Positions 16,772 to 25,043 of a stretch of DNA of 64,000 nucleotides are shown here, piece after piece; positions within the stretch are counted from its first letter, which is position 1, and each line of letters opens with the position of its first letter. Source of the DNA: Actinoplanes sp. M2I2. Its GTDB lineage: Bacteria; Actinomycetota; Actinomycetes; Mycobacteriales; Micromonosporaceae. The translations under genes were made by a program, and so were the position numbers. The DNA lies in contig NZ_JALPVJ010000013.1 of NCBI RefSeq assembly GCF_023544445.1, positions 1 through 64,000 of the forward strand, read 5' to 3'. The notes beneath the pieces are model-generated. The model worked only from the letters and a program-made list of their open reading frames with translations, was not told where the DNA came from and made no database searches.

Positions 16772-17281
16772 CTACACGTCGTGCACGTAGAGCCGCATCG
16801 TTGCCGGGCGGCCATCTGCTTGCTTGTCGGTGCCGGACGTGAAGTCGTGGACGTAGACGAAGCCGCTCTTCTCGGCGACGCGGACAGATGCGATGTTTTC
16901 GGGGTCGACTCGGATGGCGGCACGTGTTCCGATCCGGTTCTCACGCATGTACTCGAGGATGAGGCGTACGGCTTCACCTGCGACTCCGCGCCCGCGGGCC
17001 CACGGGTGGACGGCGTAGCTGATGTTGACGTCTCCGGGCTCCAGGCCGTCGACGACATCGGGGTCGCAGTCGACATATCCGGCGAGGCGGTCATCGAGGC
17101 ACACGCCGAAGCCTCGCTTGCCGCGCCCCGCGCGAGCGTTGTCGGCCAGCTTGCTGAAGTGGGCGGCCGTCATCCCGGCGGTGCCGGGGGCGCCGTTCAG
17201 CCAGCGAACGGTGTGCTCGTCCTCACCGGCGTTGTGCGCCTCAATGTCCTCGTCTGTCAGAGCTCGCAGCGTGATCCTCAT
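16772..17281 (-). CDS. GNAT-family N-acetyltransferase
   Basis: Acetyl-CoA-dependent acyltransferase of 169 residues. The fold is visible as the N-terminal LRALTDEDIEAHN strand/helix, the strand ISYAVHPWARGRGVAGEAV (about 87-105) with the pyrophosphate-binding RGRGVAG loop, and the C-terminal ENIASVRVAEKSGF (about 128-141). This RimJ/RimL-like pattern is used by ribosomal-protein and small-molecule acetyltransferases; the substrate cannot be predicted. It converges with the sigma-partner gene and is divergent from the decayed P450 region. Confidence 0.9.
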   Translation of the reverse strand: MRITLRALTDEDIEAHNAGEDEHTVRWLNGAPGTAGMTAAHFSKLADNARAGRGKRGFGVCLDDRLAGYVDCDPDVVDGLEPGDVNISYAVHPWARGRGVAGEAVRLILEYMRENRIGTRAAIRVDPENIASVRVAEKSGFVYVHDFTSGTDKQADGRPATMRLYVHDV

Positions 17282-17462
17282 GCGAGGACCATAGGGAGCC
17301 GCCGGCAGTGCACAACAGTGATATTTGAAGCTTTCGTGGCATCAGGCCAGAAGAGCGCGTCGCGTCCCTCAACCAGATCGAGGACGCGGTGGTTCTCGCA
17401 GTCGATCAAGACTCTGCACGGGACAGAGCCCGGAACTTACGAACAGAACCAGCCCACCGCCG

Positions 17463-17893
17463 GAGGTGAACTTCGCGGTCTTCCGTACGTCTGTGGACCC
17501 GCCCGACCACACGCGCCTGCGCCGCCTGGTCCAGTCGGCACGGCGGTGCGGCCCGCATGGCCGAACTGCCGGCGGCCACCACGGCGCTGGTGGAGCAGAT
17601 CCGGCACAGCGTCGCCGTCAAGCGCCTCGAGCCCGGGCCCGACCTGCTGTCCGCGCTCATCACGGTCAGCGACGACGGCGACCGGCTCAGTGAGGACGAG
17701 CTGGTCTCCACGGTCTACCTGTTGCTGCTGGCCGGCTATGACACCACGGCCAACCTCATCGGCACCGCGGTCTGGCGGTTGCTGGAGGACCGTACGCGGT
17801 GGCAGGCCTTGCAGGCGGATCCGGCGCTGGTCCCCGCAGCGGTCGAGGAGTTGCTACGCCTCGAGAGCCCGGTGCAGGTGGCGACCCACCGCC
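17463..17893 (+). pseudogene. Cytochrome P450 remnant
   Basis: Two P450 blocks survive in different frames. At 17463-17535 a frame encodes DPPDHTRLRRLV, the conserved helix-C motif. From 17557 the +1 frame encodes MAELPAATTALVEQIR, the I-helix AGYDTTAN (oxygen-binding Thr) and the K-helix region EELLRLESPVQVATHR. The segment between helices C and G is largely deleted, and everything after the ExxR region, including the haem Cys loop, is gone. The 777 bases from 17282 to 18058 hold no intact gene; before 17463 I see nothing recognisable. The closeness to the FAD oxidase suggests a former biosynthetic pair. Confidence 0.85.
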
Positions 17894-18058
17894 GGGGTGG
17901 CAACGGCCACAGTCGGCCGCCGTCAACGTTTTGTCGGCACTGCGTCGGCGCCGGCGCGGTGAACTCGAGAAGCGATCCGGTCATCGACCGCCGGTGCGGT
18001 GACGGCCGCCGGCACAGGATCGCCTGCACCCCCTGTCCCAGCCGTCGAGGAGAAGGTC

Positions 18059-19474
18059 ATGACGATTTCCGATCAGAATTCAGCCGGCGATGCTCTGTCG
18101 GCCGCGGCCGTCGAGGCTCTGACGGCCGAGGTGACAGGTGTCGTCCTGCAGCCCGGCCAGGACGGGTACGCGGCCGAGGTCGCCACCTACAACTTCGCGG
18201 TGCCGAACGCGCCGGCGCTGGTGGTCGGCGCGGCCGGCCCGGCCGACGTGCAGGCCGCCGTCCGCTTCGCCGCCGCCCACGGACGGCCGGTCGCGGTGCT
18301 GAGCACCGGTCACACTCCCGTGGTGCCCGGCGAGGGCACTGTCATGATCACTACCCGGCGGATGGACGAGGTGACCATCGACCCGCACCAGCGGCGGGCC
18401 CGGGTCGGCGCCGGCGTCCGCTGGCAGCAGGTGGTGGACGCGGCCACGCCGCACGGACTGGCCCCGCTGAACGGTTCGTCGCCGCTGGTCGGCGTGGTCG
18501 GTTACACGCTGGGCGGCGGCTTGAGCGCCACCATGGCCCGGGCCTTCGGCTGGGCGAGCGACCACGTGCGGGGCATCGACGTCGTCACGGCCGACGGCGA
18601 GCTGCACCACGCCGACGCCGAGTCGGACGCGGATCTGTTCTGGGCCGTCCGGGGCTCCAAGAGCAACCTCGGCGTTGTCACCGCGATGGAGTTCGACCTG
18701 TTCCCGGTCCGGACGCTGTTCGCCGGGGCGCTCATCTTCACCGGTGAGCATGCCGAGGCCGTGCTGAGCGCCTACGCCGACCTGACCGCGAACGCCCCCG
18801 ACGAGCTGACGACGTCGATCTCGTTCATGCGGCTGCCCCCGCTGCCCGTCTTCCCCGAGCCGTTGCGCGGTACGTTCACCGTCCACGTCCGGTTCTCCTT
18901 CATCGGCGACAGCGCCGACGGCGAGAAGCTGCTGGCCCCGCTGCGGGCGGCCGCGCCGGCCATCGTGGACACGGTCGCCGACATGCCGTACGAGAACTTC
19001 GCCGCCATCTACAACGACCCGGTGGACCCGGCGCCGTTCGCCGAGCGCACCCTGGCCCTCGGGCCGCTCCAGCCCGAGCTCGTGCACAAGCTCATCGCCA
19101 CCGCCGGTCCGGAGGCCGACGTCCCGGCGAACTTCGTCGAGCTGCGGCACGTCGGCGGCGCCCTCGCCCGTACGCCTTCCGACGCCGGCGCGGCCGGTAT
19201 CCGCGATGCCGAGTTCATCCTGTGGGTCGTGGCCATCGGCGATCCGGTCGGCACCGCGCCGGCGATGCAGTGGTCGGAGACGTTGTTCGACGACCTGGCG
19301 CCGTGGACGCGGGCCGGCAAGTACCTCAACTTCATGGCCGGCGAGGACCTCGAGCCGGACGCCGTGCGCGCGGCCTATTCGCCGGACACCTACCGCCGGC
19401 TCCAGCACACAAAGAAGGCTTACGACCCGGCCAACCTGTTCCGGCTGAACCACAACATCGCCCCGCTCGACTGA
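18059..19474 (+). CDS. FAD-binding oxidoreductase (BBE/PCMH type)
   Basis: Flavoprotein of 471 residues of the berberine-bridge-enzyme/6-hydroxynicotine-oxidase type. The PCMH FAD domain spans about 50-220, with TGHTPV containing His85 at the position of the covalent-flavin His, and GYTLGGGLS (about 149-157). The C-terminal BBE segment ends in YDPANLFRLNHNIAP. The family oxidises alcohols, amines or polyketide and alkaloid intermediates. The ATG at 18059 follows GAGGAGAAGG. It lies between a dead P450 and an NTF2-like fragment, and a strong terminator follows. A second family member is at 58810-60057. Confidence 0.9.
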   Translation: MTISDQNSAGDALSAAAVEALTAEVTGVVLQPGQDGYAAEVATYNFAVPNAPALVVGAAGPADVQAAVRFAAAHGRPVAVLSTGHTPVVPGEGTVMITTRRMDEVTIDPHQRRARVGAGVRWQQVVDAATPHGLAPLNGSSPLVGVVGYTLGGGLSATMARAFGWASDHVRGIDVVTADGELHHADAESDADLFWAVRGSKSNLGVVTAMEFDLFPVRTLFAGALIFTGEHAEAVLSAYADLTANAPDELTTSISFMRLPPLPVFPEPLRGTFTVHVRFSFIGDSADGEKLLAPLRAAAPAIVDTVADMPYENFAAIYNDPVDPAPFAERTLALGPLQPELVHKLIATAGPEADVPANFVELRHVGGALARTPSDAGAAGIRDAEFILWVVAIGDPVGTAPAMQWSETLFDDLAPWTRAGKYLNFMAGEDLEPDAVRAAYSPDTYRRLQHTKKAYDPANLFRLNHNIAPLD

Positions 19475-19475
19475 C

Positions 19476-19583
19476 CTGACAGACACCCACCTCGATATCG
19501 ATCTCGCGCACCTGCGGGACCGTGCCGAGATCACCGGCAGCCTGCACCGCTACGCGGCCAGCCTCGGGATCGGTGACGAGTGA
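19476..19583 (+). pseudogene. N-terminal fragment of an NTF2/SnoaL-like gene
   Basis: A frame of 35 codons without any ATG, GTG or TTG start reads LRDRAEITGSLHRYAASLG before a TGA at 19581. The DRAEITxxLHRYA pattern is the first helix of SnoaL-like cyclases, dehydratases and their relatives. Nothing of the remaining 100 or so residues follows. It directly abuts the FAD oxidase stop, so it is probably a leftover of a gene once cotranscribed with it. Confidence 0.5.
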
Positions 19584-19606
19584 CACCCGCGTACCCCTGA
19601 TCCCGG

Positions 19607-19636
19607 GGAGGGCCTCCGGTGAGCCGGAGGCCCTCC
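19607..19636 (+). terminator. Strong hairpin terminator after the FAD oxidase
   Basis: A perfect 13-bp GC-rich stem (19607-19619 with 19624-19636, core GGGCCTCCGG) and a four-base TGAG loop. It separates the FAD oxidase transcript from the SARP regulator gene 120 bases further on. Confidence 0.85.
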
Positions 19637-19757
19637 ACCCGTGGCCACCCTCACATCCTTTGCTGTGGCTTGCGATGAACTCCGTGGCCTCTTCTCCGTC
19701 TGCTACCTGTACGCCGGTGCCACCGGCGTCGATCAGTGACGGGGAGAGGACGGGTCT

Positions 19758-21629
19758 GTGACGATCCAGCGTCTTGAGGTGTCGCTGCTGGGCAGCGTAC
19801 GGGTCGCGCGCGCGGCTGCCGACCTCTCGCTCGGCTCGCCCCAGCAGCGCGGGCTGCTGGCTTTGATGGCGTTGCGGGGTACACCCGTCGACGTCGACGA
19901 GGCAGTATCGGCGTTGTGGGGCACACAGCCTCCCGTCTCCGCCCGGGGCACGGTACGGACCTACGTGGCGCGTCTGCGCCGGATACTCACCGTGGACCAA
20001 GCGCCGGTCCTGCGCCGCGCCGGATCGGGCTACCTGCTCGACACCGAGCTGGCGCCGGCCGACACCACCGCCTTCCACGCGGAGACGGCCCAGGCGAGAC
20101 TCACCCGGCACAGCGACCCGCAGCAGGCGGTGGCGGCACTGCGACGCGGGCTGGGTCTCTGGTCCGGCCCGCCGCTCACCGGCGCTCACGGCGACTTCGT
20201 CGCGGCGCAGCGGACCCGGCTGCTGGAGGCCGAACGCAACGCCCGGGAACTGCTGTTCGAGCTGGAGCTGAGTCTCGGCCGGCACGGTGAGGTGGCCGAC
20301 GAGATCGCGGCCGCGGCCGCGCGATACCCACTGGACGGCCGGTTCGCCGAGCTGCTCATGCTGTCCCTGCATCGCGGCGGGCGGTCGGCCGAGGCGTTGG
20401 CGGCCTTCCGGCGTACGCGGGCGCGTCTGCACGAGGAGCTGGGCATGCCGCCCAGCGCGGCACTCGAACAGTTGCATCGAAGGATCCTCACGGATGACCC
20501 GGCGATCCTGGCACCGTCCACTCCGTACTCGGCCGGTGATGATTCCTCGCCCGCAACGATCAGCGCGCGCCCCCTGGAAGCGCCGGTGCAGCTACCCGCC
20601 GATCCACCCGACTTCGTCGGACGGGCCGTGGAGATGCGCAGGGCGACAAGTCTGCTGACCGCCGCCGGCTCCCGTGTTCTGGGGCTCACCGGCCTCGGTG
20701 GCTCCGGCAAGACGACGCTGGCTGTCCGGCTGGCGCAGGGGCTGGGAAGTGAGTTCCCCGACGGCCGGTTCTTCATCGACCTGGGCGCCCGCAACGAGCA
20801 ACCGGCGCATCCGCACCAGGTCCTCGGCGGTTTCCTCCGCTCGCTCGGGGTGGGCGCCGAGGCGATCCCCCCGTCGCTGGACGAGCGGATCGCGCTGTGG
20901 CGCACCCTGACCGCCCGCCGGCGCATCCTGGTCGTGCTGGACGACGCGGCGGACAGCGCCGGCATCACGCCGTTGCTGCCGGCCGGTTCCGCGTCGGCGG
21001 TCATCGTCACGGCCTGGCGCCGGATGGTGGACCTGCCAGCGGCGCGCTGGATGCGGCTGGGCGCCATGCCCGAGCCCGAAGCCCTGGACCTGCTCGGCGT
21101 CCTTGCCGGGCGCGCCCGCGTCGACGCCGAGCCGACGGCCGCGGCGAGGCTGGTGGCCGCCTGCTCGTATCAGCCTCTGGCGGTACGCGTAGCCGCCGCG
21201 CGCCTGCTCGACCGGCCGCTCTGGTCCATCGAGCGCATCCTGGCGCAACTGGCCGAAGACATGCTCAAGCCCGCCGTCATGCACGAGGATTGCGCGGTCG
21301 TCGACGCCCCGTTCCGGCTCGCCGAGAAGAGGCTGCAACCGGCGGCCGGGACGGCGTTGCGTCTCGGATCGCTGCCGGACGAACCCGTCCGTACGGTGGA
21401 CGAACTGGCCACGATGCTCGACGTGTCGCACGGCACCGCTCGGGGCCTGCTCGAGGACCTCGTCGACGCGCACCTGATCGAGCCGGTCGACGCGGACTCC
21501 TATCGGTTCCCCGACCTGATCCAGGCCTACTCCCGGCGGCGCGCGGTCGAGGTCGAGGGGGCCGAGCGCTGCCAGCTGGCCCGCAGCCGCCTCGCCGCCG
21601 AAAGGGTGCTCGCCGCCGCCGGCCGGTGA
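19758..21629 (+). CDS. AfsR/SARP-family regulator with NB-ARC ATPase domain
   Basis: Regulator of 623 residues. The N-terminal OmpR-like winged helix (about 8-95, SPQQRGLLALMALRG) and bacterial transcriptional activation domain (about 100-245) define a SARP. The NB-ARC ATPase follows: VGRAVEMRR, Walker A TGLGGSGKTT (311-320), Walker B ILVVLDDAAD, and a winged segment near 540-590. The protein ends at 623 without the C-terminal TPR block of full-length AfsR (about 990 residues), giving a short form. SARPs activate antibiotic clusters, consistent with the decayed P450, FAD oxidase and NTF2-like neighbours. GTG start, with GGGGAGAGGAC upstream. Confidence 0.92.
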   Translation: MTIQRLEVSLLGSVRVARAAADLSLGSPQQRGLLALMALRGTPVDVDEAVSALWGTQPPVSARGTVRTYVARLRRILTVDQAPVLRRAGSGYLLDTELAPADTTAFHAETAQARLTRHSDPQQAVAALRRGLGLWSGPPLTGAHGDFVAAQRTRLLEAERNARELLFELELSLGRHGEVADEIAAAAARYPLDGRFAELLMLSLHRGGRSAEALAAFRRTRARLHEELGMPPSAALEQLHRRILTDDPAILAPSTPYSAGDDSSPATISARPLEAPVQLPADPPDFVGRAVEMRRATSLLTAAGSRVLGLTGLGGSGKTTLAVRLAQGLGSEFPDGRFFIDLGARNEQPAHPHQVLGGFLRSLGVGAEAIPPSLDERIALWRTLTARRRILVVLDDAADSAGITPLLPAGSASAVIVTAWRRMVDLPAARWMRLGAMPEPEALDLLGVLAGRARVDAEPTAAARLVAACSYQPLAVRVAAARLLDRPLWSIERILAQLAEDMLKPAVMHEDCAVVDAPFRLAEKRLQPAAGTALRLGSLPDEPVRTVDELATMLDVSHGTARGLLEDLVDAHLIEPVDADSYRFPDLIQAYSRRRAVEVEGAERCQLARSRLAAERVLAAAGR

Positions 21630-21851
21630 CGTGCGAACACCCCGGTATCGACGCCGGCAACGGCCCGAAGGTGCTCAGCCGCATCGCCGGGCGCGCCGAC
21701 GGCTAGCTGCCCACGCTCGTGCCGCCGGCCGGCGTGGCCGCCGCGATGTCGCAGATCCGGGCCGGCCTCTGAGCAGCACAGTCCCCGGCGTCGCCGCGTC
21801 ACTCGGCGGCGGCGCCCTTGGCGACCGAGATCGCGCCGGTCGCCGGACCGC

Positions 21852-22397
21852 TCACTCCTTCATGACCGCGGATCGCAGAAACCGCACGGCGTAGTGCGCC
21901 CGGGACTTGACGGTGCCGACCGGGATATCCAGCCGGCGAGCGGCCTCCTCCACCGTCGACCCGTGAAAATAGATCTCCTGGAGGACCCGGCCATGACCGG
22001 CACTCAACCGGCGGAAGGCGCCATTCAACGCCTCGCGAGCAAGCGCGACGTCCGCGGTGTCCTCAACGGAAGCGTTCGCGAAGACATCAAGCAACTCCAC
22101 CTCCTGGGGCCGCACCCGCCGCACCCGCGCCGCATCGATCGACACCCGCCGGCCGATGGTGTACAACCACCGCCGAACGTTCTCCTCACCGTCAGGCAAC
22201 AGATCCCAGCGCCGCCACACCCGCAGCATCGTCTCCTGCAACAGATCCTCAGCCGCGTGCGGCTCCCGAGTCAGGCCGCGCAGGAACCGCAACAGAGGTC
22301 CCGCGTGAGCCGCATGCACCTCCGCGAGCCGCCGCTCCGCATCCAACCGCTGCCGCGCCGAGCCGAACTGAACAGAAGAATGGCACGACGCCGTCAT
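21852..22397 (-). CDS. ECF sigma factor, paralogue copy 2
   Basis: ECF sigma factor of 181 residues, closely matching copy 1 at 8289-8840. About 95 residues in the middle are almost unchanged, while the termini and the stretch after region 2 (NASVEDTADV against KDSGEDTADI) differ. The region 4 helix-turn-helix is TVEEAARRLDIPVGTVKSRA. I start at the ATG at 22397 (MTASCHSSVQF), by alignment with copy 1 and because AGAAGGA precedes it; an ATG five codons upstream is possible. It is in opposite orientation to copy 1. No anti-sigma gene is adjacent, and the 222 bases after its end, towards the SARP gene, hold no recognisable gene. Confidence 0.9.
   Translation of the reverse strand: MTASCHSSVQFGSARQRLDAERRLAEVHAAHAGPLLRFLRGLTREPHAAEDLLQETMLRVWRRWDLLPDGEENVRRWLYTIGRRVSIDAARVRRVRPQEVELLDVFANASVEDTADVALAREALNGAFRRLSAGHGRVLQEIYFHGSTVEEAARRLDIPVGTVKSRAHYAVRFLRSAVMKE
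22075..22268 (-). repeat. 194-bp inverted repeat, copy 2 (inside ECF gene)
   Basis: Reverse complement of 8418-8611 with no difference. Outside the tract the two sigma genes differ in many codons, so the identity is local and points to recent gene conversion or strong constraint rather than a very recent whole-gene duplication. Confidence 0.9.
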
Positions 22398-22559
22398 AAG
22401 GTCCTTCTCCATTGCTCCACCACTGCTTCTCCTTCGAAGCAAGCTTGTCCGCGCCGGCCGGCCTGTTCTTCTCGTCCGGCGCTCGGTCCTTGCCCGGCGG
22501 CGCACACGGACGGCCGGTGCGGGGGCAGGGGTGAATCCGCGGGTTGGCTCAGCGACGCG

Positions 22560-23591
22560 TCAGGAGCCGGTCCCGGCGGACCACTCGGCGGGATCGGGGG
22601 TGAGCCGGACCGCGAGCTGGCCGATGTTTCCCCCGTCGAGCATCTCGATGAGCGCGGCGGGAGCGGCGTCCAGGCCCTGCCGGATGTCCTCGATGAAGGT
22701 GAGGGCACCACTCTGCTCGAGGCCATGCAGGATGCGCTGGGCCTCGGACCACCGAGGCCGGAAATCCGCGACAAGGAAGCCCTGCATGCGCAGACTCTTG
22801 GCGATGAGGGTGACGGCGAGCTCCGGCGGCCCGGGTGGCGGCTGATCGGAGTCGTACTGAGCCGTCACCCCGCAGCACACGATTCTTCCGTGCTGCGTGA
22901 GCGCCGGCAGCACCTGACCGAGAAGGGGGCCGCCGACGGTGTCGAAATAGACGGAGACCCCGCCGGGACACGCTGCCCTCAGGTCGTCGGCGAACGTCGG
23001 TGACCGCCGGTCGAGCGCTGCGGCATAGCCGAGCCGCCGCTGGAGGAACTCGCCTTTCTCCGCCGAGCCGGTGATGCCGACAGTTCGTGCTCCGGCGGCT
23101 CGGGCCAATTGACCGGCGAGGTGCCCGACCCCGCCCGCGGCGCCCGACACCAACACGGTTTGTCCTTCGTGGACCTGTCCGACGTCTCTGACCCCGAAGA
23201 ACGCGGTCAAGCCGTTACGGCCCAGCGGGCCGAGGTGATGCGACAACCGGCCCACCCGCTCGACCGGCCAGATCTCGTCCGCCGGAACGGTGGAGTACTC
23301 CTGCCAGGCGGCGGCCGCTCCCACGATGCTGCCGATCGCCGGACCCCCGGGTGGCCCGGCGACGACCTGACCCAGTACGGAGGAGGGAACGGGTTCTCCG
23401 GGCTGAAGCTGTGGTCGATAGGTGGGCCCTTGCATGACAGCGCGGGCCGCCGGCGCGACCGAGACGAGGACGTTGCGCAGCAGGACATGGTCGGTCGGCG
23501 GCGGCGGCACGACAACGGTCTCGGTCCGGAAATGCTCCTTCGTCAGCGGGCCGGACGGGCGCCGGCTCATGACGATCTGGGTGGCTAGCAT
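22560..23591 (-). CDS. NADP-dependent MDR oxidoreductase (CurA/PTGR-like)
   Basis: Zinc-independent medium-chain reductase of 343 residues. The start MSRRPSGPLTKEHF matches the typical RRPxGxPxxxxF opening of the leukotriene-B4-dehydrogenase/CurA group, which reduces alpha,beta-unsaturated ketones with NADPH. The nucleotide loop is SGAAGGVGHLAGQLA (about 149-163), and YFDTVGG (about 215-221) is the family signature. Its ATG overlaps the stop of the upstream alpha/beta hydrolase by seven bases, so the two are coupled and share the TetR-type operator at 24322. Confidence 0.92.
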   Translation of the reverse strand: MLATQIVMSRRPSGPLTKEHFRTETVVVPPPPTDHVLLRNVLVSVAPAARAVMQGPTYRPQLQPGEPVPSSVLGQVVAGPPGGPAIGSIVGAAAAWQEYSTVPADEIWPVERVGRLSHHLGPLGRNGLTAFFGVRDVGQVHEGQTVLVSGAAGGVGHLAGQLARAAGARTVGITGSAEKGEFLQRRLGYAAALDRRSPTFADDLRAACPGGVSVYFDTVGGPLLGQVLPALTQHGRIVCCGVTAQYDSDQPPPGPPELAVTLIAKSLRMQGFLVADFRPRWSEAQRILHGLEQSGALTFIEDIRQGLDAAPAALIEMLDGGNIGQLAVRLTPDPAEWSAGTGS

Positions 23592-24307
23592 GTCGAACCC
23601 TCCGACCGGTCGGGAAGGCTGTCGGAGGCGGGTGTGACGATCTCGGCGAGCAGGGCGGCGAGCTCGGCCGGCCGGGACAGGAACGGCGAGTGGCTGGTCG
23701 CCAGGCGGCGTACGGACTTGGCCCGGACCGCCATGCGTTCCTGTTCGGACGCGGGCAGCGCCTGATCCTGTTCGCAGAGGATGTAGGTCGACGGGATCGT
23801 GTGCCAGGCGGGCTCGCCGACGCGGTCGGTGAACGACTGCGTCCGCTGTTCGACCAGCCGGCTGACGGCAAGACCGGCCGCATCGTCGGGTACGTCCGCG
23901 TACAGAGACGTCCTCGGATCGGCGATGATCGGGGACAGGCCGCTGGTGTCGGCCGGCTCGGGCATGCCGTGGAAGCTGCCCACCGACTCGCCCCGGTCCA
24001 GCTGGTAAGCGGCCAGATAGACGAGGTGTTCGACCCCGGGCAGGGCTGCCGCTTCGGTGACGGGGACGCCTCCGTAGGAGTGGGCGACCACAGCGAGGGG
24101 CCCGTCGATGGCCGTGATGGCGTCGCGGACGGCGCCGGCGTCGTCGCGCAGGCCACCCCGGGGGTCGGGGCCTGAGGTCGGCAGTTTGACGGTGCTGCTC
24201 GGGTACCCGAGCGCGGACAGCTCGCGACGCAACGCGTCGAAGACTGCAGGGCCATGCCAGGCGCCGTGTACGAGCAGCAGGGTGGTGGAGCGGGAGGGAA
24301 CATTCAC
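23585..24307 (-). CDS. Alpha/beta hydrolase under a TetR-type operator
   Basis: Hydrolase of about 240 residues of the salicylate-esterase/RutD-like type: VHGAWHGP oxyanion loop near the N-terminus, nucleophile in AHSYGG (about residue 94), and a final His in SHSPFLSRP. I start at the GTG at 24307 because GAGGAG lies six bases upstream, and because upstream ATGs fall inside the palindromic operator. The reductase gene that overlaps its end probably acts on a related substrate. Expression should be controlled by the divergent TetR gene. Confidence 0.87.
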   Translation of the reverse strand: MNVPSRSTTLLLVHGAWHGPAVFDALRRELSALGYPSSTVKLPTSGPDPRGGLRDDAGAVRDAITAIDGPLAVVAHSYGGVPVTEAAALPGVEHLVYLAAYQLDRGESVGSFHGMPEPADTSGLSPIIADPRTSLYADVPDDAAGLAVSRLVEQRTQSFTDRVGEPAWHTIPSTYILCEQDQALPASEQERMAVRAKSVRRLATSHSPFLSRPAELAALLAEIVTPASDSLPDRSEGSTC

Positions 24308-24321
24308 GGTTAACTCCTCGG

Positions 24322-24354
24322 ACATTGTGTCGGACAGCATGTCCGACACAATGT
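24322..24354. promoter_or_regulatory. 33-bp perfect palindrome, TetR operator
   Basis: Two 15-bp arms, 24322-24336 and 24340-24354 (ACATTGTGTCGGACA and its reverse complement), flank the 3-bp spacer GCA without mismatch. The site is 14 bases upstream of the hydrolase start and 27 bases upstream of the divergent TetR ATG, in the right place to repress both. Size and symmetry match TetR-family operators bound by two dimers. Confidence 0.85.
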
Positions 24355-24381
24355 TTATCACGGGGTGCCTAGGATCGGGCT

Positions 24382-25017
24382 ATGGCTTCCACCACCCGCC
24401 GGGCCTCGGCCGGCGCTGACCGCCGGGCTGTCGCCGAGGCGCAGATCCTGGCCGCGGCGGAGCAGCTGCTCGCCGGGGGTGAGCGCTTCACCGAGCTGGG
24501 GATCCAACGGCTCGCGGCCGAGGCGGGGGTGGCGCGATCGACGTTCTACCTCCACTTCCGCGACAAGACCGAGCTGCTGCTGCGGCTGACCGCCACCCTC
24601 ACCGCCCCCGCACTCGACCTGATCAGCGCCGCCCCTCCGGAGAGTGGCCGGGAGAGCATGGAGCAGGCGATGGGTGCGGTGATCCGCTATTACCGGGAAC
24701 GGCGGCATCTGCTGGCCGCGGTGCTCGAGGTCGCGGCGTACGACCCGGCGGCCCGGGCGGCGTGGGAGGCCGAGCTGCAGCTGTTCACCGAGCGCGCCGC
24801 CGCGTGGTTGCGGGTCGAGCAGCAGGCCGGCCGCACGGCGCCGGAGCTGGAGCCGGAGACGGCGAGCCGGGTGTTCGTCTGGGGCGGCATCCAGGTCATC
24901 GCCAACCAGGTCCTGACCGGTGACCAGGCCCAGGACGCGGCGGTGGCGCGGGAACTCGTCTCGCTGCAGTGGTACGGGAGTTTCCGGCGGCCCGCTGAGG
25001 ACCGGCCTGGCGGGTGA
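24382..25017 (+). CDS. TetR-family transcriptional regulator
   Basis: Regulator of 211 residues. The N-terminal helix-turn-helix is complete: AVAEAQILAAAEQLL, then GIQRLAAEAGVARSTFYLHF (about 40-59). The ligand domain is helical and ends in the usual interface helix. The ATG lies 27 bases from the large palindrome at 24322-24354, its probable operator, so it is likely autoregulated and controls the divergent hydrolase/reductase pair. The inducer is unknown; an unsaturated carbonyl or ester would fit the target enzymes. Confidence 0.93.
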   Translation: MASTTRRASAGADRRAVAEAQILAAAEQLLAGGERFTELGIQRLAAEAGVARSTFYLHFRDKTELLLRLTATLTAPALDLISAAPPESGRESMEQAMGAVIRYYRERRHLLAAVLEVAAYDPAARAAWEAELQLFTERAAAWLRVEQQAGRTAPELEPETASRVFVWGGIQVIANQVLTGDQAQDAAVARELVSLQWYGSFRRPAEDRPGG

Positions 25018-25043
25018 CAAGACGCTCCTACACTTGCCGGGTG

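Noticed and set aside
21630..21850. Possible short gene between the SARP and ECF genes
   Set aside because: Frames are broken by several stops and show no motif; treated as intergenic.
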